From Thiodiazotropha sp040793985 (lineage in GTDB: Bacteria > Pseudomonadota > Gammaproteobacteria > Chromatiales > Chromatiaceae), in contig JBFNJI010000024.1 in assembly GCA_040793985.1 (NCBI GenBank), forward strand, positions 62,001 to 126,000: a stretch of DNA of 64,000 nt, in the 5' to 3' direction. Made by a program: the position numbers and the translations under genes. Below are positions 26,535-36,128 of the stretch, piece after piece (positions within the stretch are counted from its first letter, which is position 1; each line of letters begins with the position of its first letter). The notes under the pieces are model-generated. The model was not told the origin of the DNA. It made no database searches and saw nothing but the letters and a program-made list of their open reading frames with translations.

Positions 26535-28946
26535 ATGAGCACTCCCGTTGCATCCATGACAGCGGCTGACCCGGCTACAATCCGGGACCCGGCCGACAAT
26601 TTGGCCGCCAAGCTGCGCCACCAATACGGACAGCGAATTACCGGCGAGCTGCAGCTTCCCGCCATGGAGGGTGACTATCGTCCCTTGCCCGGGGATCTTC
26701 ATCCCCGACTCCGCCAAGCCCTGCGGCAACGGGGGATCGAGCGCCTCTACAGCCACCAGGCCGCCGCCTGGCGATCGGTACGGGAGGGTCGGCACACGGT
26801 GATTGTCACTCCCACCGCATCGGGCAAGACCCTCTGCTATAACCTGCCGGTACTGCAGGAGGCACTGCAGGCCAGGTCCAAGGCCCTCTATCTCTTCCCC
26901 ACCAAGGCGCTCGCCCAGGACCAGGTGGCCGAGCTGACCGAGCTCAACCAGGCCGCCGAACTGGGTGTGCGCGCCTTCACCTTCGATGGCGATACCCCCG
27001 GAGATGCGCGCATGGCGGTGCGCACCCGAGGGGATATAGTGGTCTCCAATCCCGACATGCTGCACCAGGGGATACTGCCCCACCACACCAAGTGGGCCCA
27101 GTTTTTCGAATCCCTAAGCTATGTGGTAATCGACGAGATGCACAGTTACCGTGGCGTTTTCGGCTCCCATGTGGCAAACGTGATGCGGCGTCTGCGCCGT
27201 ATCTGTCGCTTCTACGGCAGCGATCCCCTGTTTATCCTCTGCTCCGCCACCATCGCCAATCCGCAGCAGCTGGCGGCTCAACTGATCGACGAGAAGGTCG
27301 AGGCGATCACCGAAAGCGGCGCGCCACGGGGCGCCAAGCATCTGCTGCTGTGGAATCCACCGGTAGTCAATCCCGATCTGGGTATCCGTGCCTCCGCCCG
27401 CTCCCAGACCACCCGGATTACCAAGCTGGCGCTGGCTCAGGGGCTGAAGAGCATCGTCTTCGCCCAGTCCAGGCTGATGGTCGAGGTGCTGACCAAGTAT
27501 CTCAAGGAGTGCTTCGACCGAGACCCCCGGCGCCCCGCCCGTGTCGCCGCCTACCGGGGCGGTTATCTCCCCAGCGAACGGCGCGACATGGAGCGGCGGC
27601 TGCGGGAAGGCAGACTCGACTGTGTGGTCTCCACCTCTGCCCTGGAGCTGGGCGTGGACATCGGTGCCCTCGATCTCTGTGTGCTCAACGGCTATCCGGG
27701 CACCATCGCCGCCACCTGGCAGCGCCTGGGCCGCGCAGGCCGGCGTCAGCGCGCCGCACTGGGGATACTGGTGGCCAACAGCCTGCCGCTGGACCAGTAC
27801 ATCATCCGCAATCCCGATTTCTTCCTCGGCGCCTCGCCGGAACAGGCGCGTATCGATGCGGATCAGCTGCTGATCCTCCTCGATCATGTCCGCTGCGCCG
27901 CCTTTGAACTCCCCTTCAAGGACGGGGAGCAGTTCGGCAAGGAACCGCTGAGTGAACTCCTCGCCTACCTCGAGGAGCATGGCATCCTGCATCGGGAGGG
28001 GGGTGAATGGCACTGGATGAGCGACAGCTATCCTGCCAGCAGCGTCAGCCTGCGCTCGGTTGCGGAGGGGAACTTCGTGGTGGTTGATACCACGGGAGGC
28101 GACAAGCGCGTGATCGCCGAAGTCGACTACAGTTCGGCGGCGATGACCATCCACGAAGGGGCGATCTACATGGTGCAATCCGCACCCTACCAGGTGGAGC
28201 GGCTCGACTGGGAGGGCCGCAAGGCCTTCGTCACTTCCACCCGGGCCGACTACTACACAGATGCCATCGACTACACACGGCTGAAGATCCTCGAAACATT
28301 CGAGGAGCATAAGTGCAGCCGCCATGCGGTGGCCCGGGGAGAGGTCCACCTGGTGAAGCGCATCACCGGCTATAAGAAGATCCGCTATTACAGCCATGAA
28401 AACGTGGGCTATGGCAAGATAGCGCTACCGGACCAGGAGATGCACACGAGCGCCGTCTGGTGGCAACTCAACCCCAAGGCGATGGAGCAGGCATTCAGCA
28501 CTCGCCAGACCGCCCTGGACGGCTTTCTCGGCGCCAGCCATGCAATGCATATTGTCGCCACTGTTCGCATGCTCTCGGAACCCAGGGACATCGGCAAGGC
28601 TGTGGGTGACGGCAATGCCCGCTGGTTCGCCACGGTGGATGCGCTTGGCCGGGGCGAACTGCGCAGCAACGAGGAGGAGACGGTCGATCCGGAGTGCCTG
28701 CAACGATTCACCCCCACCCTCTTTCTCTACGACAACTACCCTGGGGGCATCGGTCTCTCCGCACCCCTCTGCGAGATCCGTGACACCATCGTCGCCGAGG
28801 CCGGGCAATTGGTTGCCGCTTGCGGCTGCAGCCTGGGTTGTCCCGGTTGCATCGGTCCCATACTGGCCAGCGACGAGACCCGGGGTTACTCGCCGAAAGA
28901 GGCGGCGCTGCGGGTGTTAGCCCTGTTGGGTAAAGATGAGCCTTAG
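26535..28946 (+). CDS. mrfA: MrfA/YprA-like DEAD/H-box DNA repair helicase with DUF1998
   Basis: The 803-residue protein is a superfamily 2 helicase. It has Walker A TPTASGKTLCYNLPVL, the DEMH box in VIDEMHSYRG, CSATIANP (motif III), STSALELGVDIGALD and WQRLGRAGRRQRA (motif VI). The C-terminal DUF1998/MZB domain ends with four cysteines in ACGCSLGCPGC, a zinc site. The nearest known family is Bacillus MrfA (YprA) and fungal Hrq1. MrfA is a 3'-5' helicase that repairs mitomycin C lesions with MrfB, independently of UvrABC. The ATG at 26535 sits just after a LexA-like box, and an upstream start at 26493 would place coding sequence inside the operators. It overlaps mrfB by 11 bp. Confidence 0.9.
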   Translation: MSTPVASMTAADPATIRDPADNLAAKLRHQYGQRITGELQLPAMEGDYRPLPGDLHPRLRQALRQRGIERLYSHQAAAWRSVREGRHTVIVTPTASGKTLCYNLPVLQEALQARSKALYLFPTKALAQDQVAELTELNQAAELGVRAFTFDGDTPGDARMAVRTRGDIVVSNPDMLHQGILPHHTKWAQFFESLSYVVIDEMHSYRGVFGSHVANVMRRLRRICRFYGSDPLFILCSATIANPQQLAAQLIDEKVEAITESGAPRGAKHLLLWNPPVVNPDLGIRASARSQTTRITKLALAQGLKSIVFAQSRLMVEVLTKYLKECFDRDPRRPARVAAYRGGYLPSERRDMERRLREGRLDCVVSTSALELGVDIGALDLCVLNGYPGTIAATWQRLGRAGRRQRAALGILVANSLPLDQYIIRNPDFFLGASPEQARIDADQLLILLDHVRCAAFELPFKDGEQFGKEPLSELLAYLEEHGILHREGGEWHWMSDSYPASSVSLRSVAEGNFVVVDTTGGDKRVIAEVDYSSAAMTIHEGAIYMVQSAPYQVERLDWEGRKAFVTSTRADYYTDAIDYTRLKILETFEEHKCSRHAVARGEVHLVKRITGYKKIRYYSHENVGYGKIALPDQEMHTSAVWWQLNPKAMEQAFSTRQTALDGFLGASHAMHIVATVRMLSEPRDIGKAVGDGNARWFATVDALGRGELRSNEEETVDPECLQRFTPTLFLYDNYPGGIGLSAPLCEIRDTIVAEAGQLVAACGCSLGCPGCIGPILASDETRGYSPKEAALRVLALLGKDEP

Positions 28947-30171
28947 AACAAGACTGTTTCGTCTGCAGGGACAATCGGGCAGCAGTGTAGAACAACCCGC
29001 TGAATCAGCATCCGATCTACGCCGGCGTCTGGCGGGTATTGTCGGGAGATACCCGCCGACGACCTGCCGTGAGTCAAATCCTGCAATCCGTGACAAGGCC
29101 CTGGCCCAAGCGCTCAAGGGCTACACCATCGGCGACGGCCTGATCCGGATCTCCCGGCGCATTCCCTTGCAAGGAGCGCTGGGCAGACTTCCGCTTTCGC
29201 GGCTGACACGGCCACCAATCCTTCCTGGAGAGAGGGCTCAGGCCCTGCGCCGCCAAGTCTACATCGATACCGAAACCACCGGTCTCTCCGGCGGCAGCGG
29301 AACCCTCGCCTTCCTTATCGGCATGGCATGCGTGGAAGATGACGCGATCCTGATAAACCAATACATGATCACCCGATTTACCGCGGAGGGGGCAATGCTT
29401 GACGCCTTTTCAGCGGCCCTGAATGCCGAGGATCGCCTGGTCAGCTATAACGGCAAGTGTTACGACCTGCCCCTGTTGAAAAGCCGCTACCGCATGCAGG
29501 GACGCACTGTCTCCCTACACACACTGCCCCATCTCGATCTGCTCCACCCCGTACGCCGGCTCTTTTCCACCACCTGGCCCGATTGCCGCCTGCTAACCCT
29601 GGAGCAGAGACTGCTCGGTCTGCAAAGGCATAACGACCTGCCCGGGTCAGCAGCCCCAGAGGCCTGGTTCGATTTTGTAAGATCGGGGATCGGGACGCGG
29701 CTGATCCGGGTGGTGGAACACAACCGCCAGGACCTGCTCTCGCTAGCCATGGCCCATAGCGCCCTGACTCAGGTCATCGCACAGCCACGGCAGCATGGCG
29801 CCGACATCGTCGCACTCGCCCGCTGGCTGACGGATAGCGATGAGAAGGCGGCCCATGCGCTGCTGAAAGAAGAGTTCCATAAACTCCCGCAGCGGGGGAA
29901 GAAACTGCTGGGGCGGCTCGCCAGGCGTTTGTGCGACTGGGAACTGGCGCTACAGATCTGGGAAGAGCTTGCCCTGAAGGGCTGTCATAACTCCGCCGAA
30001 CAGTTGGCCAAGTATCATGAACATATCAGCAAGGATCTGGAGATTGCCAAACGCTACTGCAAACAGCTTCCCGACGATGGGGAACGGCAGCGAAGAATGC
30101 GGCGAATCGACAGCAAGCTCCTGCGCCGGAGAATACAACCGGAGTTGCGACAGCAAACGGATTCACTGTGA
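28936..30171 (+). CDS. mrfB: MrfB/YprB-like DEDD exonuclease with C-terminal helical repeats
   Basis: The RNase H-like exonuclease core shows YIDTETTGLSGGSGTLAFLI (Exo I, D-x-E), SYNGKCYDLPLLKSRY (Exo II Asp) and VEHNRQDLLSLAMAHSAL (Exo III His and Asp). This fits the YprB/MrfB family. The C-terminal part from about residue 290 is helical and TPR-like (WELALQIWEELALKG). The ATG overlaps the helicase stop region, so the pair is translationally coupled as in Firmicutes mrfAB. MrfB is the nuclease partner in mitomycin lesion repair, and here the pair is next to a LexA-type repressor. Its end overlaps the convergent acyltransferase gene by 9 bp. Confidence 0.88.
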   Translation: MSLRTRLFRLQGQSGSSVEQPAESASDLRRRLAGIVGRYPPTTCRESNPAIRDKALAQALKGYTIGDGLIRISRRIPLQGALGRLPLSRLTRPPILPGERAQALRRQVYIDTETTGLSGGSGTLAFLIGMACVEDDAILINQYMITRFTAEGAMLDAFSAALNAEDRLVSYNGKCYDLPLLKSRYRMQGRTVSLHTLPHLDLLHPVRRLFSTTWPDCRLLTLEQRLLGLQRHNDLPGSAAPEAWFDFVRSGIGTRLIRVVEHNRQDLLSLAMAHSALTQVIAQPRQHGADIVALARWLTDSDEKAAHALLKEEFHKLPQRGKKLLGRLARRLCDWELALQIWEELALKGCHNSAEQLAKYHEHISKDLEIAKRYCKQLPDDGERQRRMRRIDSKLLRRRIQPELRQQTDSL

Positions 30172-32178
30172 TCCCCCGTTTGCCTTCGTTGACAACTCGA
30201 TGGCCTGCTTGACAAAGTCCTTGTACCACTCATTGACGGTTGCGATAAAGTCGTAGAGTGCTTGTGGATCGTCCTTCTGCTGCACATGGTCACTCACCCT
30301 GAAGGGTGGATACACGATCGCGGCGGTAGTGGTCCGGGTCAGTCGTTTATCGAAATTGGCTACCGCTATGGGAACTATCAGGGGTTCATGATCGGCTTCC
30401 AGGGCCATCCGGAAGACACCTGGCTTGAATGGCCCGGGTGACTCCTCCGTATAGTAACAACGCCCTTCCGGACAGATGATGATGTTCTCTCCCTGTTTCA
30501 ACCGCGCCAATGCCTGATCCATGAATTGGCGGTTGCGCTGCTCCCGGGTCAGGTGAAGATCACGATCCTCTTCATCGACGTCTCCCGGATAGACGTAGAG
30601 GTAGTCGAGGCGGTCGAAATATTGCTGGAAACCATACCAGTCGAGTTCGGGCTTACGAATAACCCGGATCGGTGCCTCATGATATTTCGGATAGATCAGC
30701 ATGCTTGAGACGAAATGGGTATCCAGGGTGAGGCGGAAGTCGTTGGGCAGCATGTTGTCAGTATGGTTCTCCAGGTGGTTCATGATGATGAAATGCCCCG
30801 GGGAGTCCGGAAGATGCTCCTCCCCCGCCAGAATGTAGCGGGTCTGTTGAAACAGTGTCTGAAACGCCTGCATGCAGTGATGTCGTACCTCTCTCGAGGG
30901 TTGCTCTGCGGGAGCATTGGCGACACTTTCATAGATACGCTGCAGCCCTTGATAGAAATGGAGTTCGTCATGCACCTTGTCCAGGATATCCAGGGACAGT
31001 CTCGCCAGGTTGCGTTCGTTTTCATCCTCACCATGATTGCGAATCAGTTCCAGGGTGCCGAAGGCGTCGGAGAGCGTCAGCCGATTCTGCAGGAGATAGG
31101 GGATTTTATAGAGTGGCGACGTGACATGCAGGGTATCGGCATTTTGTTCCAGGAGTGCGGTCACGGCCAGGGTCTCTTTCTGATATCGCCTGGCGATCAA
31201 TTGCGTCCGAGCCATGCGCAGACGATTGCCGATCAACCAGATCACCCGCTCCATCAGCTCACCGGCGAAGCGTGCATTCTGCTGACATAGCGTAGCCAGG
31301 GAATCGGCGCTGAACACCAATGCACATACCGAGTCGCTGGCGATCGCAGAAACCTGATAGTGACGGGGATCGACCAGTGCGGACCAACCGAATGCCTGCC
31401 CGGGACTCTCCAAGCTGTTGAGAAAAAAACAGATCTTGCCCTCGCTGCTGCAATACCAGAGTTCGATGCGGCCGCTGACGAGCAAGTAAAAGGCGTCTGC
31501 GCTGTCCCCCTGTTGAAAAAGCGTGGTGCCGGGCGTTACCCGAATCATGCGCCCAAGGGAGAGCATAGTGTGCAAGTGGTGATCCGACATGGCTTCGAAA
31601 AAAGTGGCGTGACGCAAAAACCGGAATGTAGACGCCTGGTCGCTTCCCAGGTTTTCGTACTCGTCAAGCGGGCTTGCCTGTTTGGTTGAAGTCACCGCAG
31701 AGGGTTCCACCAGCGCGCTACCCTCGACGTCACTACTGGCTATCAGGCGATCCCGGTTATGCTCAAGCCGTCGCGCCAGAACTTCAGCGACACGACGCAG
31801 CAGGGAGTGGGCAGAATGCGGCGACTGCTCCATCACCTCGGTCAGTACCGTTCTCGGAATACGCATCAAGCTGCATTCGGTTTCACAACGTACGGTAACG
31901 GTATGGCGATAGGGCGCACGAAGAGCCGACCAACCGATTAGCGAACCCGGCTCGCTGTCGGTGCCAACCAGGAGATCATCCATGCCAGCCACATGGATCA
32001 GGAACTGCACCTTTCCGCTCAGGAGAAAATAGAGCGCGATAGCCCGGTCGTGCTGATGCAACAGTATCTCACCCTGTTCCAACTGTCTGACTTCGGATTC
32101 CACCGCGAGTCTTGCAATCACCTCCCTGTCGATAGCCTGGAAAAATGTGAGTTCAGCAAGTTGTGAGGCTTCTACCAT
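30163..32178 (-). CDS. Two cyclic-nucleotide-binding domains fused to a PlsC-type acyltransferase
   Basis: The 671-residue protein starts with a CRP-type cNMP-binding fold (residues about 10-125, LYFLLSGKVQFLIHVAG). A second such domain follows at about 190-310, with FYLLVSGRIELWYCSSEG. After a helical linker, a 1-acylglycerol-3-phosphate acyltransferase-like domain (about 430-610) has IIMNHLENHTDNMLP, an extended NHx4D-type box, and IICPEGRCYYTEE in place of FPEGTR. No DNA-binding helix or membrane span is evident. The likely logic is acyl transfer gated by a nucleotide, but ligand and acceptor are unknown. It stands alone, convergent with mrfB. Confidence 0.82.
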   Translation of the reverse strand: MVEASQLAELTFFQAIDREVIARLAVESEVRQLEQGEILLHQHDRAIALYFLLSGKVQFLIHVAGMDDLLVGTDSEPGSLIGWSALRAPYRHTVTVRCETECSLMRIPRTVLTEVMEQSPHSAHSLLRRVAEVLARRLEHNRDRLIASSDVEGSALVEPSAVTSTKQASPLDEYENLGSDQASTFRFLRHATFFEAMSDHHLHTMLSLGRMIRVTPGTTLFQQGDSADAFYLLVSGRIELWYCSSEGKICFFLNSLESPGQAFGWSALVDPRHYQVSAIASDSVCALVFSADSLATLCQQNARFAGELMERVIWLIGNRLRMARTQLIARRYQKETLAVTALLEQNADTLHVTSPLYKIPYLLQNRLTLSDAFGTLELIRNHGEDENERNLARLSLDILDKVHDELHFYQGLQRIYESVANAPAEQPSREVRHHCMQAFQTLFQQTRYILAGEEHLPDSPGHFIIMNHLENHTDNMLPNDFRLTLDTHFVSSMLIYPKYHEAPIRVIRKPELDWYGFQQYFDRLDYLYVYPGDVDEEDRDLHLTREQRNRQFMDQALARLKQGENIIICPEGRCYYTEESPGPFKPGVFRMALEADHEPLIVPIAVANFDKRLTRTTTAAIVYPPFRVSDHVQQKDDPQALYDFIATVNEWYKDFVKQAIELSTKANGGSQ

Positions 32179-32300
32179 TGCGGTTACCCTTATAAAATGT
32201 TTTTCATCTCAGAACCGCATGAGTTGTTGTTTTCTGGCTTTTTGCTTGCCGATTGAGTGCGCTCAAACAAAAACCCCTATTAGTAATCTATAGTAGAATC

Positions 32301-33263
32301 ATGCGGCGCTATTTTAAACCCGATCATACAAAGCCAAAGGATTTTGATCTCTTCTGGCACGAGACACTGAGCAAACTGGATCGAATAGATCCCGATCCGA
32401 CCGTTACTTTCACTGAGCCCAATCACAGTCACCCCGACCTTGTTCTTGAGTACGTGACCTTTGTATCACTTGATGGTGCACGTATTACCGGACTGCTTAC
32501 CCATTGGCGAGATGACCGACCGCGACCGTTGGTTGTCTACAGCCACGGCTATGGCTGTCAATGTATGCCGCAATGGTCATGGGCGGAATCAGGATTGAAT
32601 TGCTTTGGCGTGGATATTCGCGGTTTCGGCCGCTCTCATGACGCCCTTGTGTCACCCTCCCAGTGGGGCTGGGTGCTGACCGGTATAGAGTCACCCGAGA
32701 CCTCGGTGATCCGTGGCGCCGTCTGTGACTACATCCAAGGCGCCAAGGTCGCTGAGGGGATGTTGCCCGCTCCGACCGAACGCCACACCTTCCATGGCGT
32801 CAGTTTCGCCGGCGCTTTGGCCCTGAAATCCGCATCGATGCTAGGCTCGCCGGATCTACTTGCGGTAGGCGTCCCCACATTCGGCTGGACCGAAGGGCGT
32901 TATATCTTCGTCAAATCAGGATCGGGGGCACAAATTAATCACTATCTGGCCTATCATCCTGAGCGCCTGGACGATGTAATGCTGGTGATGCGCTACTTTG
33001 ATCCCGTCAACTTCGCCGATACGGTGCACTGCCCGACACTGATCGGGTTGGGTCTGAAAGACGAGGTGGTACCGGCGAAGACAGTCTACGCCATCGCCAA
33101 CCACATATCGGGTCCGAGAGAGATTATGGAATTTCCGGTCAGCCATACCGATCTGCCGGAGGAACAGCTTTGGAATCGCTTTGAGCAGTATTGGCTGAAC
33201 CTCACGATCGAGGGGGTCGACAGTGAATTCGGTTCACAGGCATTCCCACAAGAGAGAGAATGA
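32301..33263 (+). CDS. Alpha/beta hydrolase, acetyl-xylan esterase/cephalosporin deacetylase family
   Basis: The start MRRYFKPDHTKPKDFDLFWH is typical of the AXE1 family, which removes acetyl groups from sugars and related esters. The oxyanion stretch VVYSHGYGCQ, the nucleophile region FHGVSFAGALALKS, the acid LGLKDEVVPAKTVYAI and the final His in PVSHTDLPEEQLW form the expected triad. An upstream TTG at 32253 stays in frame but adds no family sequence, so I chose the ATG at 32301. No signal peptide is seen, so it is probably cytoplasmic. Its natural substrate is unknown. Confidence 0.82.
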   Translation: MRRYFKPDHTKPKDFDLFWHETLSKLDRIDPDPTVTFTEPNHSHPDLVLEYVTFVSLDGARITGLLTHWRDDRPRPLVVYSHGYGCQCMPQWSWAESGLNCFGVDIRGFGRSHDALVSPSQWGWVLTGIESPETSVIRGAVCDYIQGAKVAEGMLPAPTERHTFHGVSFAGALALKSASMLGSPDLLAVGVPTFGWTEGRYIFVKSGSGAQINHYLAYHPERLDDVMLVMRYFDPVNFADTVHCPTLIGLGLKDEVVPAKTVYAIANHISGPREIMEFPVSHTDLPEEQLWNRFEQYWLNLTIEGVDSEFGSQAFPQERE

Positions 33264-33287
33264 GCGCTCGGCCAGGCGAGCATCGGT

Positions 33288-33566
33288 TCACTTGTTCGAA
33301 TATGTGTTTCTGAATCGCCTCCATGAATAGAGCGCGAGGGTCGACAGCAGCAACAGCTCAACGGGAAACAGCAGAATCAAGTCAACTCTGATATTGCACT
33401 CCCCAGTACAGCTATCCAGTACCCACGCCTCATAGGCGATTGGCAGCAACAGCAATACCGCCGAAAATGCTTGCAGACCCTGCTTTGAGCGGATGTAGAG
33501 GGCAAAAAAGAAGACCCCCATGGCGGCGCAGACAAGCAGAAATAGATAGTAGGCCAGTATCAACAT
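33288..33566 (-). CDS. Small membrane protein of unknown function
   Basis: The 92-residue product has three predicted membrane segments: MLILAYYLFLLVCAAMGVFF, AFSAVLLLLPIAYEAWVL and LILLFPVELLLLSTLALYSW. A two-Cys loop (DSCTGECNIR) lies between the second and third, and the tail is basic. I do not recognise a family. It lies between the esterase (convergent, 24 bp) and the PilZ gene on the same strand, with no shared function evident. Confidence 0.6.
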   Translation of the reverse strand: MLILAYYLFLLVCAAMGVFFFALYIRSKQGLQAFSAVLLLLPIAYEAWVLDSCTGECNIRVDLILLFPVELLLLSTLALYSWRRFRNTYSNK

Positions 33567-33685
33567 CTTTCATACTCAATGTCGTCACCAATAGTCTGAG
33601 CATAGCCGTTGATCAGGCTAAGCGCCGACAGAAATCGAGCTGCTGAACGCCGGGGCATGCAACCGGCGGTTGAACAAGACGGCTC

Positions 33686-34375
33686 TCAACCGCTCTCCCT
33701 GGCGATACTGCCGAGGACATAGGAGCAGAGCACCAAGTGCTGGAACCTGTTCAGTCCGCGAAATTCCAATCCGTGGATATAGCGTGTCCGCCCATCCTTG
33801 TATTTGGACTTGCGTATATTCCTGATGATACTCATCAGCTTCAGGGTGTCTTCGCCACCACAGACCGAAAGACTGTAAATTACCTGAATGACAGATCCGA
33901 TCTCCCCGAGCTTCTGAGAGTTGATCACGCGTGCGCCGGTACTGCTGATATCCGAAATGATCACCGGACGCTTCTGCTCTGCACCCGACGCACCCTGAGG
34001 CCAGACAGCAACTGCTTCGATCTCTGTATCAACCCTGGGCGCATTGCGCACCACCGCGGTCTCGACATCATCCGGGTATGAGAGATGGATATGGGGATAG
34101 GGCTTCGAGGATACGTTCAGTACATGAGAGACAAAACCGAAGACATTGCTGCCCTGAAGCATTCTTACGGTGAAGCTCTGGCCGTCTCGAACGATAAGCG
34201 GTCTTCCCTGTCGACGAGGTGTGGTGATAACCAGACTCTGTTCAGGCAGGAATCCAATCAGGATGGCGGCATAACGCTCCATATTTTCACTGGGCGGTGC
34301 CCACTGCAGTTGCAGCACATCACCGATCTGCAGGTATCTGACTGTGTCTGGCAAAGACTCACCCCCATGCGGCAT
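33686..34375 (-). CDS. YcgR-like PilZ-domain c-di-GMP receptor
   Basis: The N-terminal YcgR-like half (about residues 10-110) is followed by a PilZ domain with the c-di-GMP motifs RNAPR (RxxxR) and DISSTGARV (DxSxxG). Family members bind c-di-GMP and brake flagellar rotation or control surface behaviour. No flagellar gene is in the window, so the output is inferred. The ATG at 34375 gives 229 residues, usual for the group. The neighbouring aat is divergent, with 162 bp between. Confidence 0.88.
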   Translation of the reverse strand: MPHGGESLPDTVRYLQIGDVLQLQWAPPSENMERYAAILIGFLPEQSLVITTPRRQGRPLIVRDGQSFTVRMLQGSNVFGFVSHVLNVSSKPYPHIHLSYPDDVETAVVRNAPRVDTEIEAVAVWPQGASGAEQKRPVIISDISSTGARVINSQKLGEIGSVIQVIYSLSVCGGEDTLKLMSIIRNIRKSKYKDGRTRYIHGLEFRGLNRFQHLVLCSYVLGSIARESG

Positions 34376-34537
34376 ATGTTAGTATTGAAGCATAAATCGG
34401 TAGAAACCAACCACCATGATTGCCCTCTATAATAGTCAGTGACAATCAACAGCACAGACTTTAAGAATAATGCGAACTTTTATCTGTAAAAACAAGTAGC
34501 TGTTAAGATTACTTTAAGTCCTTTAAATCAGCAAACG

Positions 34538-35257
34538 ATGATTTTCGTGCTTGACGACAATCCAAATACACCGTTTCCAGACGTCTCCCTGGCGGAGCGT
34601 GAGCCTGACGGCTTGCTGGCGGTGGGTGGCGACCTCACACCCCAACGGCTGATTCAGGCCTATCAGCTGGGTATCTTTCCCTGGTTTACCGAAGGTGAAC
34701 CTATCCTCTGGTGGTCACCCGATCCACGCACGGTACTCTACCCGGAAAAGATTAAAATCAGCCGCAGCCTGAGAAAGGTGTTGAGAAAAAAGGTCTATAA
34801 AGTCTCTTTCGACCATGATTTCGATGCCGTAATCAGGGGTTGCGCCGCACCACGACACAACTCTCCAGGCACCTGGCTGGTGCCGGAGATGATCGATGCC
34901 TATCATCAGCAGCACCGGCTCGGACTGGCCCATTCCGTCGAGGTATGGGAGGACGATCTGCTTGTCGGTGGACTCTACGGTATGGCGATCGGTCGTGTCT
35001 TTTTCGGTGAATCGATGTTCAGTCGTGCCACCGACAGCTCGAAAATCGCCCTGGTTCACCTCAGTCGAAAATTGAACCAATGGGGGTTCAAGATGATCGA
35101 CTGTCAAGTCTATACACAACACCTGGCCAGCCTGGGTGCCGAAGAGATTCCCCGCTTCAGTTTCTGCAAAGACCTTGCAAGCTGGACCCGTCTTGAAGGA
35201 CGTCCGGGAAGTTGGGCCGATGAAGGCAAGCACCATCCAGAGATTGGCAGATGTTGA
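34538..35257 (+). CDS. aat: Leucyl/phenylalanyl-tRNA-protein transferase Aat
   Basis: Aat attaches Leu or Phe to proteins with basic N-termini, marking them for ClpAP (the bacterial N-degron path). Signatures include FPDVSLAEREPDGLLAVGGD, AYQLGIFPWFTEGEPILWW, SPDPRTVL, GGLYGMAIGRVFFGESMFSR and DCQVYTQHLASLGA. Length is 239 residues. It overlaps the next transferase gene by 7 bp, so the two N-degron enzymes are made together. Confidence 0.96.
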   Translation: MIFVLDDNPNTPFPDVSLAEREPDGLLAVGGDLTPQRLIQAYQLGIFPWFTEGEPILWWSPDPRTVLYPEKIKISRSLRKVLRKKVYKVSFDHDFDAVIRGCAAPRHNSPGTWLVPEMIDAYHQQHRLGLAHSVEVWEDDLLVGGLYGMAIGRVFFGESMFSRATDSSKIALVHLSRKLNQWGFKMIDCQVYTQHLASLGAEEIPRFSFCKDLASWTRLEGRPGSWADEGKHHPEIGRC

Positions 35258-36009
35258 ACTCGCCTCCCGGATTTGAACAGGAGGGGAGTTACGCACTCTA
35301 CCTGAGCCAGGTTCATGACTGCTCCTATCTGCCAGGACGGGAGGCACGCAATCTTTTTCTCGATCCCAATGCCAAGGTTACCCTGAACCTCTACCAGCAG
35401 TTGATTGACCGTGGATTTCGACGCAGCGGATGCTATCTCTATCAACCGGCCTGCCCCCACTGTAACGACTGTGTCTCCCTGCGGATACCGACCGCGCGAT
35501 TTCAGCCCTCACGCAGTCAACGCCGTATCTGGAAACGCAACCTGCCGCTCTACGAGGTTGATTACGCCCCTGCCGGGTACAGGGAGGAGCACTACCGTCT
35601 CTATCAGAAATACTTGCTTCAACGCCATCCTGACGGCGCCATGGTATGCAACAGTCCGGGGCAATACACCCAGTTTCTCACTTGCGACTGGGCAGAGACA
35701 CGCTTCATCGAATTCCGCAAGGCGGGAGAGCTGGCCGCTGTAGCCGTTACCGACATGCTTCCGGCGGGCATCTCCTCTGTATACACCTTCTTCGATCCGC
35801 AGATGGCACGGGAGAGCCTGGGTATCTTTGCCCTGCTGTGGCAGATTGACTATTCGAAAAGACTCGATCTGCAGTGGGTCTATCCCGGATTCTGGATCGA
35901 GGCCTGCGACAAGATGAGCTATAAGTCCCGTTTTCGTCCATTCGAGGCCTGGACCGGGCAACAGTGGATTGACCACGGTAGACTCGCTGAACGCGACAAG
36001 GGGATATGA
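35251..36009 (+). CDS. bpt: Aspartate/glutamate leucyltransferase Bpt (ATE family)
   Basis: Bpt transfers Leu to N-terminal Asp or Glu. The product shows the N-terminal Cys pair region GCYLYQPACPHCNDC and the bacterial ATE signatures RFQPSRSQRRIWKRN, TFFDPQMARESLGIFALLW and YPGFWIEACDKMSYKSRF. It begins within the end of aat. In eukaryotes the homologue uses Arg, and bacterial members characterised so far use Leu. In many Gammaproteobacteria infA follows, but here it does not. Confidence 0.94.
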   Translation: MLNSPPGFEQEGSYALYLSQVHDCSYLPGREARNLFLDPNAKVTLNLYQQLIDRGFRRSGCYLYQPACPHCNDCVSLRIPTARFQPSRSQRRIWKRNLPLYEVDYAPAGYREEHYRLYQKYLLQRHPDGAMVCNSPGQYTQFLTCDWAETRFIEFRKAGELAAVAVTDMLPAGISSVYTFFDPQMARESLGIFALLWQIDYSKRLDLQWVYPGFWIEACDKMSYKSRFRPFEAWTGQQWIDHGRLAERDKGI

Positions 36010-36128
36010 CAGGTATTCCACCGATCCGATCACAGAAACAGCGCTAACCACTTTGCGTTCTTCAACTAACCTGATATCTGTTGTGGCACGACGCACCTGG
36101 TCCGCAATCGATCCCGCCGGAGACATAG

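Noticed and set aside
27114..28397. Minus-strand open frame of 427 codons
   Set aside because: It is antisense to the helicase, whose motifs are clear in the plus frame.
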